DNA of 64,000 nt from Paenibacillus oryzae (GTDB lineage Bacteria; Bacillota; Bacilli; Paenibacillales; Paenibacillaceae), in NCBI RefSeq assembly GCF_001675045.1, contig NZ_LYPA01000032.1, positions 1-64,000 of the forward strand. Reading direction: 5' to 3'. Below are positions 1-9,244 of this stretch, one piece after another (position 1 is the first letter of the stretch; each line of letters opens with the position of its first letter). The translations under genes and the position numbers were made by a program. The notes below the pieces were generated by a model that worked only from the letters and a program-made list of their open reading frames with translations, had not been told where the DNA came from and searched no databases.

Positions 1-169
1 TCTATGTCTTGGTGGCCAGTTTATTCAAGCATAGATTCTCACCATTACCAGTTAATCTCGCGAACTGCATAAGTCATGTATATAAATAATTCCTTGCATT
101 TATGCGCAACCTATTCCATATATCGCCAAACGGGGGCTAATGCCTCGTATAACGAATGGAGGGTTTTTA

Positions 170-700
170 ATGAAAAAGCTGTCATCGTTGCTGGCTTTAC
201 CGTTAATTGCAATGGCAATGGCCGCAGCTCCGGTCTCCGCGCTTGAAAACAGCGAGCCAGCCGAGGTGACCATCATAAATGCCGAAGGGAAAACAATCGG
301 CAAGGCTATGCTTACGCAGCAGGGGGATAAAGTAGCTATCCATGTCGAAGCCGCCGGATTGCCGCCTGGCGAGCATGCCATCCATATCCATGAAAATGGA
401 AAATGTGATCCGCCCAAATTTGAAAGCGCCGGCGCGCATTTTAATCCCCTTGGCAAGCAGCATGGCTTTCATAATCCTAAAGGATTTCATGGAGGCGACC
501 TGCCTAACATTACCGTTTCGGCTGATGGCAAAGTGACCGCCGATCTCGTTACGGCAACCGTCACGCTTCAGCCAGGCCATCCCAATTCCTTGCGCAAGAC
601 AGGCGGAACTTCACTTATCATCCACGAAAAAGCCGATGATTACATGACGGACCCGTCCGGCAATTCCGGCGGAAGAATCGCTTGCGGAGTAATCAAGTAA
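170..700 (+). CDS. sodC: Secreted Cu/Zn superoxide dismutase
   Basis: Converts superoxide to oxygen and peroxide outside the membrane. The 176-residue protein opens with a signal peptide (MKK, hydrophobic LLALPLIAMAMA, AXA-like cleavage region) and no lipobox. All metal ligands of the family are visible: HIH, the bridging His in GAHFNP, the zinc site HGFHNP...FHGGD, and the last copper His in IIHEKADD. The active-site Arg and a disulfide Cys are in GGRIACGV, the partner Cys in ENGKC. I chose the ATG at 170, with GGAGGG 5-10 bases upstream, over an in-frame ATG at 140 that has no ribosome site. It appears monocistronic and ends at a hairpin. Some Bacillus SodC-like proteins lack copper ligands; this one looks catalytically complete. 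Confidence 0.93.
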   Translation: MKKLSSLLALPLIAMAMAAAPVSALENSEPAEVTIINAEGKTIGKAMLTQQGDKVAIHVEAAGLPPGEHAIHIHENGKCDPPKFESAGAHFNPLGKQHGFHNPKGFHGGDLPNITVSADGKVTADLVTATVTLQPGHPNSLRKTGGTSLIIHEKADDYMTDPSGNSGGRIACGVIK

Positions 701-715
701 CCTTCCCGAAACAAT

Positions 716-766
716 AACAGCCCTTTAATTGCCGAATTGGCAGTTAAAGGGCTGTTGCATGTTTTT
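716..766 (+). terminator. Rho-independent terminator after sodC
   Basis: Hairpin with arms AACAGCCCTTTAA and TTAAAGGGCTGTT plus an inner TTGCC/GGCA extension, followed by a short T run near 761-765. It sits between convergent sodC and the helicase gene and may serve both, though the T run is on the plus-strand side. Confidence 0.75.
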
Positions 767-775
767 ATCGGTCTG

Positions 776-2317
776 TCAGGCCTGCCCGCTATTGCTCCAC
801 GCATTACGCTGTGCTTGTGATGCGCCGCTACGGCTGCTTCCGGCACGCTGCGAGTGGCCGCTATTGCTGCGCTGCGGGTGAGGAGCGCCAGTACGACCAT
901 TGCTGACTCGCCCATGGCCCGACTGGCCATTGCCTGCTTGTCCAGTGCCAACTCGCCTATGGCCCGACTGGCCGTTGCCCGCTTGTCCGGTGCCAACTTG
1001 CCCATGGCCCGATTGACGCTCCTGCGAGCCGCCGCCATTCGTTTTGGCATGCTGAGCCGGACGGCTGGAGTTCCGGCTGCGCTGGCCGGACGACTTTGCT
1101 CCCCTTGCTCCGCCGCGATTTTGCCCCACGCCTCCGCTCTGCTTCTCTGGCTCGGAAGAGACAGGCATGCTGCCTTCTGTCATGGGATAAGGATGATCCT
1201 CCACAACGGGGATCTGCTTTTTCGTTACCTTTTGAATATCCTTCAGGTAAGGAAGCTCCTCCGCCTCGCAGAAGGAAATGGCTGAACCGCTATGCCCTGC
1301 CCGTCCGGTCCGCCCGATCCGGTGAACGTAGGTTTCCGGAATGTTCGGCAGATTAAAGTTAATGACATAAGATAATTCGTCGATGTCAATACCCCTGGCT
1401 GCAATATCCGTAGCAACCAGTATCCGGGTTGTGCCATTTTTAAAATTGGATAATGCATTTTGCCGGGCGTTTTGTGATTTGTTGCCATGAATTGCCTGGG
1501 CGGTAACGCCGATCCGGTTCAGGCCTTTAGCTACCCGGTCCGCTCCGTGTTTAGTGCGGGTAAACACTAGCGCCGACGTAATATCCTGCTTCTCCAGCAG
1601 AAGCTGGAGCAAGGCCTGCTTGTTGGATTTATCAACAAAATAAAGAGACTGGGAGATCACTTCAACGGTTGAGGACACCGGCGTAATCTCCACCTTGACT
1701 GGATTACGCAGAAGCGACTCCATCCAGCCCGCGATTTCCGGCGGCATAGTGGCCGAAAAAAACAACGTTTGCTTTTCCTTCGGCATGCCGGAAATAATCC
1801 GTTTTACCTCGTGGATAAAGCCCATGTCCAGCATCCGGTCGGCTTCGTCCAGCACCAGAATTTGCACATGGCGCAAATCCACTATTTTTTGATTGATCAA
1901 GTCCGTAAGACGTCCCGGCGTTGCGATCAGAATATCCGCGCCTTTCTCCAGCGCGCGCTCCTGCCCAACCTGGGATACGCCGCCCACTATCGCAACGCTG
2001 CGCAGACGCGTATAACGGGCGTAAGCCTTTATATTTTCGTCGATTTGCAGCGCCAGCTCACGGGTTGGCGTCAAAATAAGAGAGCGGATGCTGCGTTTGC
2101 CTCTCTCGGAGCCATAACCGTCCTTGTGCAGCAATTGAAGGATCGGCAGCGAAAACGCCGCCGTTTTGCCTGTTCCGGTCTGGGCGCAGCCAAATAAGTC
2201 TTTGCCTTCCAATATAACGGGAATCGCCTTCTCCTGAATCGGTGTTGGCGTTGTGTATTGTTCCTGATTTAATGCCTTTAATAGCTCAGGCATAAGGTTT
2301 AGCTCTTGAAAGTTCAT
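776..2317 (-). CDS. DEAD-box ATP-dependent RNA helicase, RhlE/Csh-like
   Basis: Unwinds RNA duplexes in the cytoplasm, typically for ribosome assembly, mRNA turnover or cold adaptation. The 513-residue protein carries the full motif order: Q-motif region with TPTPIQ, motif I AQTGTGKT, Ia PTRELALQ, TPGR, motif II DEAD, motif III SAT, ARGIDI and HRIGRTGRAG. The core ends near residue 380. About 130 residues of basic Gly/Ser/Asn/Gln-rich tail follow, holding imperfect repeats of GTGQAGNGQSGH(R/G)RV, a kind of tail that usually binds RNA non-specifically. AGGAG sits 6 bases before the ATG. The exact paralogue (RhlE, CshA, CshB) cannot be fixed from sequence reading alone. Confidence 0.92.
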   Translation of the reverse strand: MNFQELNLMPELLKALNQEQYTTPTPIQEKAIPVILEGKDLFGCAQTGTGKTAAFSLPILQLLHKDGYGSERGKRSIRSLILTPTRELALQIDENIKAYARYTRLRSVAIVGGVSQVGQERALEKGADILIATPGRLTDLINQKIVDLRHVQILVLDEADRMLDMGFIHEVKRIISGMPKEKQTLFFSATMPPEIAGWMESLLRNPVKVEITPVSSTVEVISQSLYFVDKSNKQALLQLLLEKQDITSALVFTRTKHGADRVAKGLNRIGVTAQAIHGNKSQNARQNALSNFKNGTTRILVATDIAARGIDIDELSYVINFNLPNIPETYVHRIGRTGRAGHSGSAISFCEAEELPYLKDIQKVTKKQIPVVEDHPYPMTEGSMPVSSEPEKQSGGVGQNRGGARGAKSSGQRSRNSSRPAQHAKTNGGGSQERQSGHGQVGTGQAGNGQSGHRRVGTGQAGNGQSGHGRVSNGRTGAPHPQRSNSGHSQRAGSSRSGASQAQRNAWSNSGQA

Positions 2318-2416
2318 AGATTCTCCTATAACTTGTTCATGGTTTTATGTTGACTCGTAAGGATACCATATTTGCAAGCATTAGGGAAGCCGCGGAGGAC
2401 GGCGGCACGCTTATGC

Positions 2417-2457
2417 AAAAAAGAACGCAGTTTGCCGATAAACAGCCTGCGCTCTTT
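2417..2457 (-). terminator. Terminator downstream of MFS gene
   Basis: On the minus strand, AAGAGCGCAG pairs with CTGCGTTCTT around a loop, followed by a run of T (AAAAAA on the plus strand at 2417-2422). It lies about 100 bases beyond the MFS stop codon. Confidence 0.65.
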
Positions 2458-2556
2458 CCGTGCACATACGGCACATATGCATAATCAACTCAGAAAATAG
2501 GTTAAAATCAGTTCCCGCCGGAGCATTGACGCCTTGGCCCGAACTGCACGGACTCC

Positions 2557-3792
2557 CTAGCTTGCTCCCTCGCGAGCTTGTCCACTCCGCTTTTGAAAGC
2601 CGTTCGCTCCGCCCTGCATGCCGATCCGATAAAAAAGGACAGAAATAAGGGTGATGACGGCTACGGTAACAAACAAGGTGGAGCCTCCGAATTTTTGCAG
2701 CAAAAAACCGCCAAGCAGCGGTCCCAGAAAAAAGCCGAGACTGGTAAAGGACTGAGCGCCAAAGTAGGTGCCGCGCATATGATCCGGCGCCAGGCGGTCA
2801 ACCATGATAGCTCCCGCAGGGAAGGTCAAAACCTCGCCCCAAGTGAAAAACACCATGGATACAACAAGCATCGTCCAGTTTTGGCTGAAGGCAAACCCCA
2901 CATGTCCCACAGCATAACAGACGCTCCCAATTGCAATTGCAGTGAGCGGAGAATGTTTCTCCGCCCATTTGGATATCGGCATCTGAAATGCAATAACCAC
3001 AATGGCATTAATAGTCATCAGCCAAGCAAATAACGTAGCGCCGGATGCAAATTGCCCCTCCACATATTGCGACAGCGTCGAGGTCATCTGAGCGTAGCCA
3101 ATCCCGCTGACGATGCCCCCCAGGATAAAAAACCGGAAAGCTCTGTCTCTGGCAATAACCTGCCAGGACTGAGAGATGGTCACTTGCTCTTTCTTCTCGC
3201 CCTCTATGCTGCGAATGCCGAATTTGATCAGCAGTACATGCAGCGCAGCGGCATAAATCAAATAAAAGATTCCCGTGATCATCCAGGGCAAGCTTCCGTT
3301 AATTGCCGCAAACAATGTGCCTAGCAGCGGGCCAACCGCAACGCCGATATTAATGGCTAAATAACGCAGCGAAAAAATATGCAGGCGTTTCTCGCGCTCG
3401 GTCAGGTCAGCCATCAACGCTTGCGATACCGGCTCAAAGAAGGAGCGGCATAAACCGTTGGTGGCATTCAGAAACGCAAATACAAGCGGATTTTTGGTCA
3501 AGCTGAAGCCCAGAAATACAAGAGCCCATACATACAAGGATGAAAGCATGACGACTCTGCGCCCGAAGCGATCGGACAAAAAGCCGCCAACAAAACCGCC
3601 AGCCATACCGGACAACGAACCAATCCCGATAATAGCCCCGATTGTAACAGGATTCATATTTGTGGTTGCAAGCAAATAGATCGCCAGGAACGGCAGGCTC
3701 ATGGAGCTTGCGGTACGGGCAAATACGGTTCCGATCAGCAGCATATTGACGATGGGATGTTGCTCTTTAAACGACGCCAAATATTTTCTCAT
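2557..3792 (-). CDS. MFS multidrug-type efflux transporter
   Basis: A 12-segment major facilitator protein of 411 residues, probably a proton-driven drug or metabolite exporter in the plasma membrane. The loop 2-3 signature is clear (GGFLSDRFGRRVVML, motif A), and there is a central charged loop near IRSIEGEKKEQ between segments 6 and 7. I chose the ATG giving MRKYLAS because GGAGG is 10 bases upstream; an in-frame ATG three codons earlier (3801) is almost in contact with that site. It stands alone between two hairpin terminators. Substrate cannot be predicted. Confidence 0.82.
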   Translation of the reverse strand: MRKYLASFKEQHPIVNMLLIGTVFARTASSMSLPFLAIYLLATTNMNPVTIGAIIGIGSLSGMAGGFVGGFLSDRFGRRVVMLSSLYVWALVFLGFSLTKNPLVFAFLNATNGLCRSFFEPVSQALMADLTEREKRLHIFSLRYLAINIGVAVGPLLGTLFAAINGSLPWMITGIFYLIYAAALHVLLIKFGIRSIEGEKKEQVTISQSWQVIARDRAFRFFILGGIVSGIGYAQMTSTLSQYVEGQFASGATLFAWLMTINAIVVIAFQMPISKWAEKHSPLTAIAIGSVCYAVGHVGFAFSQNWTMLVVSMVFFTWGEVLTFPAGAIMVDRLAPDHMRGTYFGAQSFTSLGFFLGPLLGGFLLQKFGGSTLFVTVAVITLISVLFYRIGMQGGANGFQKRSGQAREGAS

Positions 3793-3886
3793 GATGTCCA
3801 TTCCTCCGTTGACAGTAATTCACTGATTATACAACACCCGGATTAAAGGTGGAATGATTATTTTTACTTTCAAAATCAAGCCATGC

Positions 3887-3916
3887 AAAAAAGCTCCGGA
3901 GCTAACGCCCCGAAGC
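3887..3916 (-). terminator. Terminator downstream of SleB-like gene
   Basis: Ten-pair stem GCTTCGGGGC / GCTCCGGAGC around GTTA on the minus strand, followed by six T. It closes the SleB-like transcription unit about 110 bases after the stop codon. Confidence 0.8.
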
Positions 3917-4023
3917 GCTTAATTATAAGAAGTTTTTTCGATCGGGCATGAAGCGCTCGATAATGTAAAGAATTTGCGCTCGGATGTCTAGTCTTGAGCT
4001 GCTTGGCATCCGGCAGCTTTAAG

Positions 4024-5019
4024 CTACTTGGCGAAGCTGTGGTGGCCAATCGTTACAATGACGTCCAGCTTGGACCAAAAATCGCCTTTGGAGACTTTGG
4101 GATTGAAGAAATAAACGGCATCTTCAACGTTGTTTTTTCCATTGAGCGCATCCTTGGCTGCGCGAAGCGAGCTGGCATTAGGTTCGCTTTTGTCCAGCAA
4201 GCCATTGTGGGCAGGCGGAAATTGCTTGCCTGCATAAATGACATCGCGAATGGAATTAGGGAACTTTGAATTTTTGACCCGGTTCAAGATAACGTTTGCA
4301 ACGCCGAGCTGCCCTTCATACGATTCATAACCCGACTCTACCTGCGTAATTTTGGCCAGCAGCATATAGTCCTCATCCGTAAAGGGCTTGGCGGGATGGT
4401 TGAGTATGGATGGTATAACAACCTTTAGCTTCATGCCCTCCTTGATATCCTTGGCATCCTCCAGTCCGTTGCGCGACAGGAGCGCAGCTTTCTTGGCTCC
4501 CGCTTCCTTGCTGATTTCATTAAGTCCGTATTCGGCCGTAACCGTCGCCGTTTGAACCGTCTGCAGCTCTACGGTTTGCTCCTCGCTGTTCCATTCCACC
4601 TCCGCATGCATAAGCTCCGCAGCATGGCGCAGCGGAATATACAGCTTGCCGTTCACCAGAAACGGCGGCGTATCCAGCATATATCGCCCTTCGTTGAAAT
4701 AAACGACCGGCACTCCGTTGCCAAGCACAATTTTATCTCCGTTTGAGGTGTGGATGGTTGCTTCCTCCGTCTTCTGATCCCAATTGGACTTGGCTCCAAA
4801 CGCTTTTGCTATCAGAGACACAGGGAGATAAACCCTTTCATCCAGCTTGCGCGCCGGATCGCTCAGCTTAACGGGCTCCCCGTCCAGCGTAACCACGATT
4901 TCCTTATCAATATTCCCTTTTTGCGACTGCGCGGCGGCGGACAGCGGAAAAACCGCAAGCAGCAGGGCAAGGACGAGCAAGCTCGCCACTGTTTTATGGC
5001 TTTTAGCAATCGTAAGCAT
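4024..5019 (-). CDS. Exported SleB/CwlJ-type cell-wall hydrolase with stalk domain
   Basis: Predicted secreted peptidoglycan (possibly spore cortex) hydrolase of 331 residues. A signal peptide (AKSHKTVASLLVLALLLAVFPLSAAAQ) is followed by a copper-amine-oxidase-N-like stalk domain (VTLDGEPVKLSDP...RVYLPVSLIAKAFGA ... LYIPLRHAAELM), then a LysM-like stretch (LNEISKEAGAKKAAL). The last ~120 residues form a Hydrolase_2 domain: LAKITQVESGYESYEGQLGVANVILNRV with the catalytic-type Glu, later FPPAHNG and DAVYFFNP. The start at 5019 has GGGAGG 6 bases upstream; an upstream in-frame ATG at 5100 has no site and would bury the signal peptide. Whether it acts in vegetative growth or sporulation is not visible. 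Confidence 0.85.
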   Translation of the reverse strand: MLTIAKSHKTVASLLVLALLLAVFPLSAAAQSQKGNIDKEIVVTLDGEPVKLSDPARKLDERVYLPVSLIAKAFGAKSNWDQKTEEATIHTSNGDKIVLGNGVPVVYFNEGRYMLDTPPFLVNGKLYIPLRHAAELMHAEVEWNSEEQTVELQTVQTATVTAEYGLNEISKEAGAKKAALLSRNGLEDAKDIKEGMKLKVVIPSILNHPAKPFTDEDYMLLAKITQVESGYESYEGQLGVANVILNRVKNSKFPNSIRDVIYAGKQFPPAHNGLLDKSEPNASSLRAAKDALNGKNNVEDAVYFFNPKVSKGDFWSKLDVIVTIGHHSFAK

Positions 5020-5288
5020 AATTCCCTCCCGAACTTCAAGGCCTGAATGAAATAAATATGGCATTCCTCTGGTGCAGGGCGTGTCTGAAGCACGCTCCAA
5101 GGGTCATCTTCCGTCACATTATATCACAGGTCCATGATTGGAAAGATTAACAATTTCACATAATTCCACCGTAATAACGGAATTAGCGTAGCCGTGCGGA
5201 CTGCCGGGCCGCAAGTGTAAATTGTGTGAAATTTGCATTTCCAAGCCGTGAACAAGATAGGCATCAAATTCATGAATAATTACAGCAA

Positions 5289-5304
5289 ACACTAGACCTA
5301 GAAT
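5289..5304. promoter_or_regulatory. Possible NrdR-like operator upstream of nrdD
   Basis: ACACTAGACCTAGAAT partly matches the 16-base NrdR box (ACACTATATATAGTGT), and ACCTAG here is mirrored by CTAGGT at 5321-5326. It lies about 75 bases before the nrdD start, where such boxes usually occur. The match is imperfect and no clear second box was found, so this is tentative. Confidence 0.3.
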
Positions 5305-5376
5305 GATTACGGGTATTATGCTAGGTAAATAATCAAGATATTGATTACCCGATTCTACATAAAAGAGGTGCTGAAC

Positions 5377-7335
5377 GTGTCAATAGAAGAGTCAATCCTG
5401 CAGGAAGCCGCCTTGGTTCGGCTGGCGGAAAGCATTATCGACGTGCACGACGAGGATCACGCCCGCGAAAACGCCAACCTGAACGGCGAAAGCTTTTCCG
5501 GAAAAATGAGCAAGCTGGGCAGCGAATTTTCGAAATGGTACGCCAAAAACGTCATTATGCCCAAGGCGCTGGTGGAAGCAGTTGACAGCAACTATGTGTA
5601 TGTTCATGATCTGGATCAATATGTGCTGGGCACAACCAACTGTATTTTTATCCCGTTTGGCAAATTGCTGGAGAGAGGGTTTAATACGGGCAACGGAAGC
5701 GTTCGTCCGCCAAATTCTATCACTACGGCAATGGCTCTGGTTGCGATTATTTTTCAATCCCAGCAAAATGCCCAATACGGCGGCGTATCCGCGAACAAGC
5801 TGGACTGGGACCTGGCTCCGTATATTAACAAGTCGTTCCGCAAGCATTTCCGCAAAGCGCTCCTTGTTTTGCAGGAAAATGCGCCTTATCTAAGCGATGA
5901 CCAGCTCGTTTTCTCCAACAAAGGCCTGCAGGATACATGCCCTGAATCCTATCAGCATGCCCGCAAGCAAACAATTGAGGAAACGAACCAGGCGGCAGAA
6001 GCGCTTATTCACAACCTGAATACTATGTCCTCCCGCGCAGGCGGCCAAATTCCTTTTACCAGCATTAACTACGGTACCTGTACCTCCGAGGAAGGACGTC
6101 TTGTCATAGATGCTTTGCTGAATGCCACGATCAAGGGTCTCGGAAACGGCGAAACACCAGTATTTCCGATTCAGATTTTCAAGTGTAAAAAGGGCGTCAA
6201 CCAAGCGCCGGAGGACCCCAACTACGAGCTGTTCCTGAAAAGCATCGAATGCTCCTCCAAGCGGCTTTATCCCAACTTTGCCAATATCGACGCGCCAATT
6301 AATTTGGCCTATTACAATCCGGAGGACCCCGATACGGAGTTCGCCACAATGGGCTGCAGAACCCGTGTAATCGGCGACCGCTTCGGGCGCAATCGCTTGT
6401 CGGGAAAAGGAAACCTGTCCTTTAACACCATTAATTTGGTCAAGCTGGGCATTGAAAACGGCATTGCTCTCGGCAAGCGCCAGGTCGCCGATGAAGCAGG
6501 CTTCTATACCGCGCTGGAAAAATGTCTGGACATCGCCATGATGGGACTTATTCATCGTTACAACATCCAGGCTGCTCAACAAGCCAAAGCCTCCGATTTT
6601 ATGATGCGCGAAGGCGTATGGGAAGGCGGAGAAAAGCTCGCGGCCACTGACAGCGTAGCGGATTTGCTGAAGCATGGAAGCCTGTCGATCGGCTTTATCG
6701 GCATAGCGGAATGCATGAAAGCTATGTACGGCAAGCATCATGCCGAGGATGCCGAGGTGCATGAGCGCGCGCTGGCGATGGTCCGTTTTATGAGAAGCTA
6801 TTGCGATGCCAAAGCCGAAGAGCATGACCTGAACATTACGTTGTTTGCAACGCCAGCCGAAGGCTTGTCCGGAAAATTCACCAAGATCGACCGTCAAACC
6901 TACGGCGTGATTGAAGGCGTAACCGATCGCGACTACTACACCAACTCGTACCATGTGCCGGTTTATTATCACTTGAAGGCCGCCAAAAAAATACAACTGG
7001 AGGCTCCATTCCACGAGCCATGCAATGCCGGAGCTATTTCCTATATCGAGCTGGACGGCAATGCCCGCAACAACCAGCTGGCTTTCCTGCGAATCGTGCA
7101 ATTTGCGCTGGCAAACGATGTGAGCTATTTCAGCGTCAACCATCCTATCGATCGTTGCCCTGTATGCGGCTATGAGGGCATAATCGGCTCCGTCTGCCCC
7201 AATTGCAACGCCAGCGAGGAGCGTCACGCCTTCCGCCGCTTGCGCCGCGTTACCGGTTATTTGACCGGTGATTACCAGACGCGCTTTAATATGGCCAAGG
7301 TGGCTGAGGTCAAGGATCGCGTCAAGCATCTATGA
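5377..7335 (+). CDS. nrdD: Anaerobic (class III) ribonucleoside-triphosphate reductase
   Basis: Makes dNTPs without oxygen using a glycyl radical. The 652-residue protein has the class III core (YVHDLD, PPNSITTAMA, ANIDAPINLAYY, MGCRTR), a C-terminal zinc site CPVCGYEG...CPNC, and the glycyl-radical segment RRVTGYL near the end. The start is GTG at 5377, with AGAGGTG 6 bases upstream; longer in-frame starts lack a site. The N-terminus goes straight into the core: the ~90-residue ATP-cone of E. coli NrdD is absent, so dATP feedback through that domain is not expected. Its stop overlaps the nrdG start by four bases (ATGA), indicating translational coupling. Confidence 0.95.
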   Translation: MSIEESILQEAALVRLAESIIDVHDEDHARENANLNGESFSGKMSKLGSEFSKWYAKNVIMPKALVEAVDSNYVYVHDLDQYVLGTTNCIFIPFGKLLERGFNTGNGSVRPPNSITTAMALVAIIFQSQQNAQYGGVSANKLDWDLAPYINKSFRKHFRKALLVLQENAPYLSDDQLVFSNKGLQDTCPESYQHARKQTIEETNQAAEALIHNLNTMSSRAGGQIPFTSINYGTCTSEEGRLVIDALLNATIKGLGNGETPVFPIQIFKCKKGVNQAPEDPNYELFLKSIECSSKRLYPNFANIDAPINLAYYNPEDPDTEFATMGCRTRVIGDRFGRNRLSGKGNLSFNTINLVKLGIENGIALGKRQVADEAGFYTALEKCLDIAMMGLIHRYNIQAAQQAKASDFMMREGVWEGGEKLAATDSVADLLKHGSLSIGFIGIAECMKAMYGKHHAEDAEVHERALAMVRFMRSYCDAKAEEHDLNITLFATPAEGLSGKFTKIDRQTYGVIEGVTDRDYYTNSYHVPVYYHLKAAKKIQLEAPFHEPCNAGAISYIELDGNARNNQLAFLRIVQFALANDVSYFSVNHPIDRCPVCGYEGIIGSVCPNCNASEERHAFRRLRRVTGYLTGDYQTRFNMAKVAEVKDRVKHL

Positions 7336-7838
7336 ATCTGTCTGGCTATTACCCTGAAAGTATAAACGAAGGCCCCGGCATAAGGGCCGTGTTATTCATA
7401 AGCGGATGCCGTCATGCTTGCCCCGGCTGCTTCAGCCCGCATACATGGAGCTTCCGGGCCGGCGTCCCCCTTGATTTGGACAAGCAGCGGGAGCTGCTGG
7501 AGGACATGCGGGAAAATCCGCTGCTGCAGGGCGTCACTTTATGCGGCGGAGACCCGTTCTATTCAGCGGAGGAGCTCACTCCATTCGTTGCGGAAATCCG
7601 CAGGAGTCTTCCGCATTTCGATGTGTGGTCCTATACAGGCTTTACGTTCGAGCAATTGCAGGAGCGAGAGGAGATGCGGGCGCTGCTCCAGCTATGCGAT
7701 GTTATCATCGACGGACGTTTTGTGGAGGAGCAGAAGGATTTGACCCTTCTTTATCGCGGCTCCTCCAACCAGCGGATTCTGGATGTCAGAGCAAGTTTAG
7801 CACATGGAAAAGCGGTATCTGCACCTGGATTTATATAA
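7332..7838 (+). CDS. nrdG: Anaerobic ribonucleotide reductase activating enzyme
   Basis: A 168-residue radical SAM activase that installs the glycyl radical on NrdD. The iron-sulfur motif CRHACPGC (CX3CX2C) binds a 4Fe-4S cluster. GCR at the N-terminal side, LCGGDPF and the WSYTGFTFEQL segment are typical of NrdG. The ATG overlaps the nrdD stop codon by four bases, so both are made from one message. A strong hairpin closes the operon 40 bases downstream. Confidence 0.95.
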   Translation: MNLSGYYPESINEGPGIRAVLFISGCRHACPGCFSPHTWSFRAGVPLDLDKQRELLEDMRENPLLQGVTLCGGDPFYSAEELTPFVAEIRRSLPHFDVWSYTGFTFEQLQEREEMRALLQLCDVIIDGRFVEEQKDLTLLYRGSSNQRILDVRASLAHGKAVSAPGFI

Positions 7839-7877
7839 TAAGCTGATACTATATAATTTCAACTAAGCACTCGACAA

Positions 7878-7928
7878 AAAGCGCAGCCCTTTCTTTCCTT
7901 CGAGGAAAGAGGGGGTGCGCTCTTTGTT
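7878..7928 (+). terminator. Terminator after nrdDG
   Basis: AAGCGCA-CCC-TCTTTCCT pairs with AGGAAAGA-GGG-TGCGCTCTT, followed by TTGTTTTTTATT. The oppositely directed radical SAM gene ends at 8015, so the structure may stop transcription from both sides. Confidence 0.85.
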
Positions 7929-8014
7929 TTTTATTCCGCTATTAAGACCAATATTGCTAATATTGCTACATGCAGCAGGCATGCTCCGAAGCTGAGAGCC
8001 TTGGAGGGCCAGTT

Positions 8015-8959
8015 TTATTCGCTATAGAGAGAGTCGTAAGCAGGACATGGCAGCTTGTTCAAAAAATCGGAAAGCGGCTTGGGTCTATTTTGATAGACCG
8101 TCCGCAGAGAAAGGTCTCTGTACACATTGCCAATCACAACGGGATGGCAAAGCTCTGAAATGATGATATCGCCATTTCCGTGCAAATGCAGCTGGGTTTT
8201 GCCCTCAATGCAATGCGTCAAATGAACATGGGGCCCTTCCTTGAAATCCAGACGCTCCGCAAAGCGGTCAATACACGTAAAGAAAAGACTCATTCCCTCT
8301 CTCCGGCGGGCAATCAGCCCGTGTATGGCTTCTTTAAGCTCCCGCTCCTCCAGAATGCCCTGCCAGCCGGTATGCGGCATTACGATGCTGTTCTGGATTT
8401 CGTGAATGCGAGCGCCCAGCTCATAGACGCGATCATGAATTTCATTCAGGCTGTTCATCGTTCCTTTAAATAACAGTGTCTCCAATACGGTATGGAAACC
8501 TGTCTCCGAGCAGGCGCGAATGTTGTCTTGAATGCGATCATAGAAACGGAGCGGCAGCTGATAATAAGCGGCAAACGACTCGGCCGTCAAATAGTTGAAC
8601 GATATGTGGATTGCGTTTAACCCTGCTTTCTCCAGCTCCCCGATTCGCTTTGGAGTAAGCAAGCTCCCGTTTGTGTTCAGCTGCGTTTGAATGCCCCGGG
8701 AACCGCAGTAGGCCACAACGGCCAGTGTGTCCGCATATTGCATGGTTACCTCGCCGCCCGACAAGCGGACCCGCTTCAAATCTGGCAGCTCCTCCAGCAG
8801 CCTGATGATTTCCGGCGCCGCAAGGCTTTCACCGTCATTGCGCTTATAGGCGCAGCAATAGTTGCAGCGGAAATTGCAGCTTGACGTAACGCCGATTTCC
8901 AAACCCTCCAGCTGATATTCAGCCGGCTTTTCCAGCTCTAATGATTTGTATGGACTCAA
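8015..8959 (-). CDS. Radical SAM protein with SPASM/twitch-like C-terminus, function unknown
   Basis: A 314-residue radical SAM enzyme. CNFRCNYC (CX3CX2C) binds the SAM cluster, preceded by LEIGVTSS, followed by LSGGEVTMQ and the β-strand region TQLNTNG. After residue 240 further Cys appear (HCIEG, ELCHPVVIGNV...LRTVYQ, CPAYD), arranged like a SPASM/twitch auxiliary cluster region. The start is TTG at 8959, because GCAGGAGG lies 7 bases upstream; an ATG at 8998 would place that site inside the gene. No precursor peptide or cofactor-pathway gene is adjacent, so MoaA-like, peptide-maturase or other roles remain open. Confidence 0.75.
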   Translation of the reverse strand: MSPYKSLELEKPAEYQLEGLEIGVTSSCNFRCNYCCAYKRNDGESLAAPEIIRLLEELPDLKRVRLSGGEVTMQYADTLAVVAYCGSRGIQTQLNTNGSLLTPKRIGELEKAGLNAIHISFNYLTAESFAAYYQLPLRFYDRIQDNIRACSETGFHTVLETLLFKGTMNSLNEIHDRVYELGARIHEIQNSIVMPHTGWQGILEERELKEAIHGLIARRREGMSLFFTCIDRFAERLDFKEGPHVHLTHCIEGKTQLHLHGNGDIIISELCHPVVIGNVYRDLSLRTVYQNRPKPLSDFLNKLPCPAYDSLYSE

Positions 8960-9147
8960 TGCTATTCCTCCTGCGGGCGTATTTCTGCTTTTTGCCATTG
9001 GACAAAAATGACGCTGCCGATTATATCCCAGCAGCTTCAGAGTTGCAGTGAGCCATCTCTCAATTTCACAAAAATACGCGTACGCACGGGAGATGCGCCT
9101 GAAAAAAACTCGGTCTATACCTCTTCAAAGCTTGTGACTTTGTTCAT

Positions 9148-9175
9148 TTGAAGCGAGCAATCGTTATGGTAAGAT
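9148..9175 (+). promoter_or_regulatory. Sigma-A type promoter for membrane protein gene
   Basis: -35 TTGAAG and extended -10 TGGTAAGAT with a 16-base spacer, about 70 bases before the start at 9245. The rest of the 9000-9147 gap shows nothing recognisable. Confidence 0.5.
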
Positions 9176-9244
9176 GCCATAAATGAACAAAAGACGAACG
9201 GATGCCGAGTCAAGGATACCTATCCATCACAGGGGGAATGCAAT

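Noticed and set aside
5890-7329. A 479-codon open frame on the minus strand opposite nrdD
   Set aside because: It is the shadow of nrdD: no ribosome site, no recognisable domain, and the plus-strand product is clearly a class III reductase.
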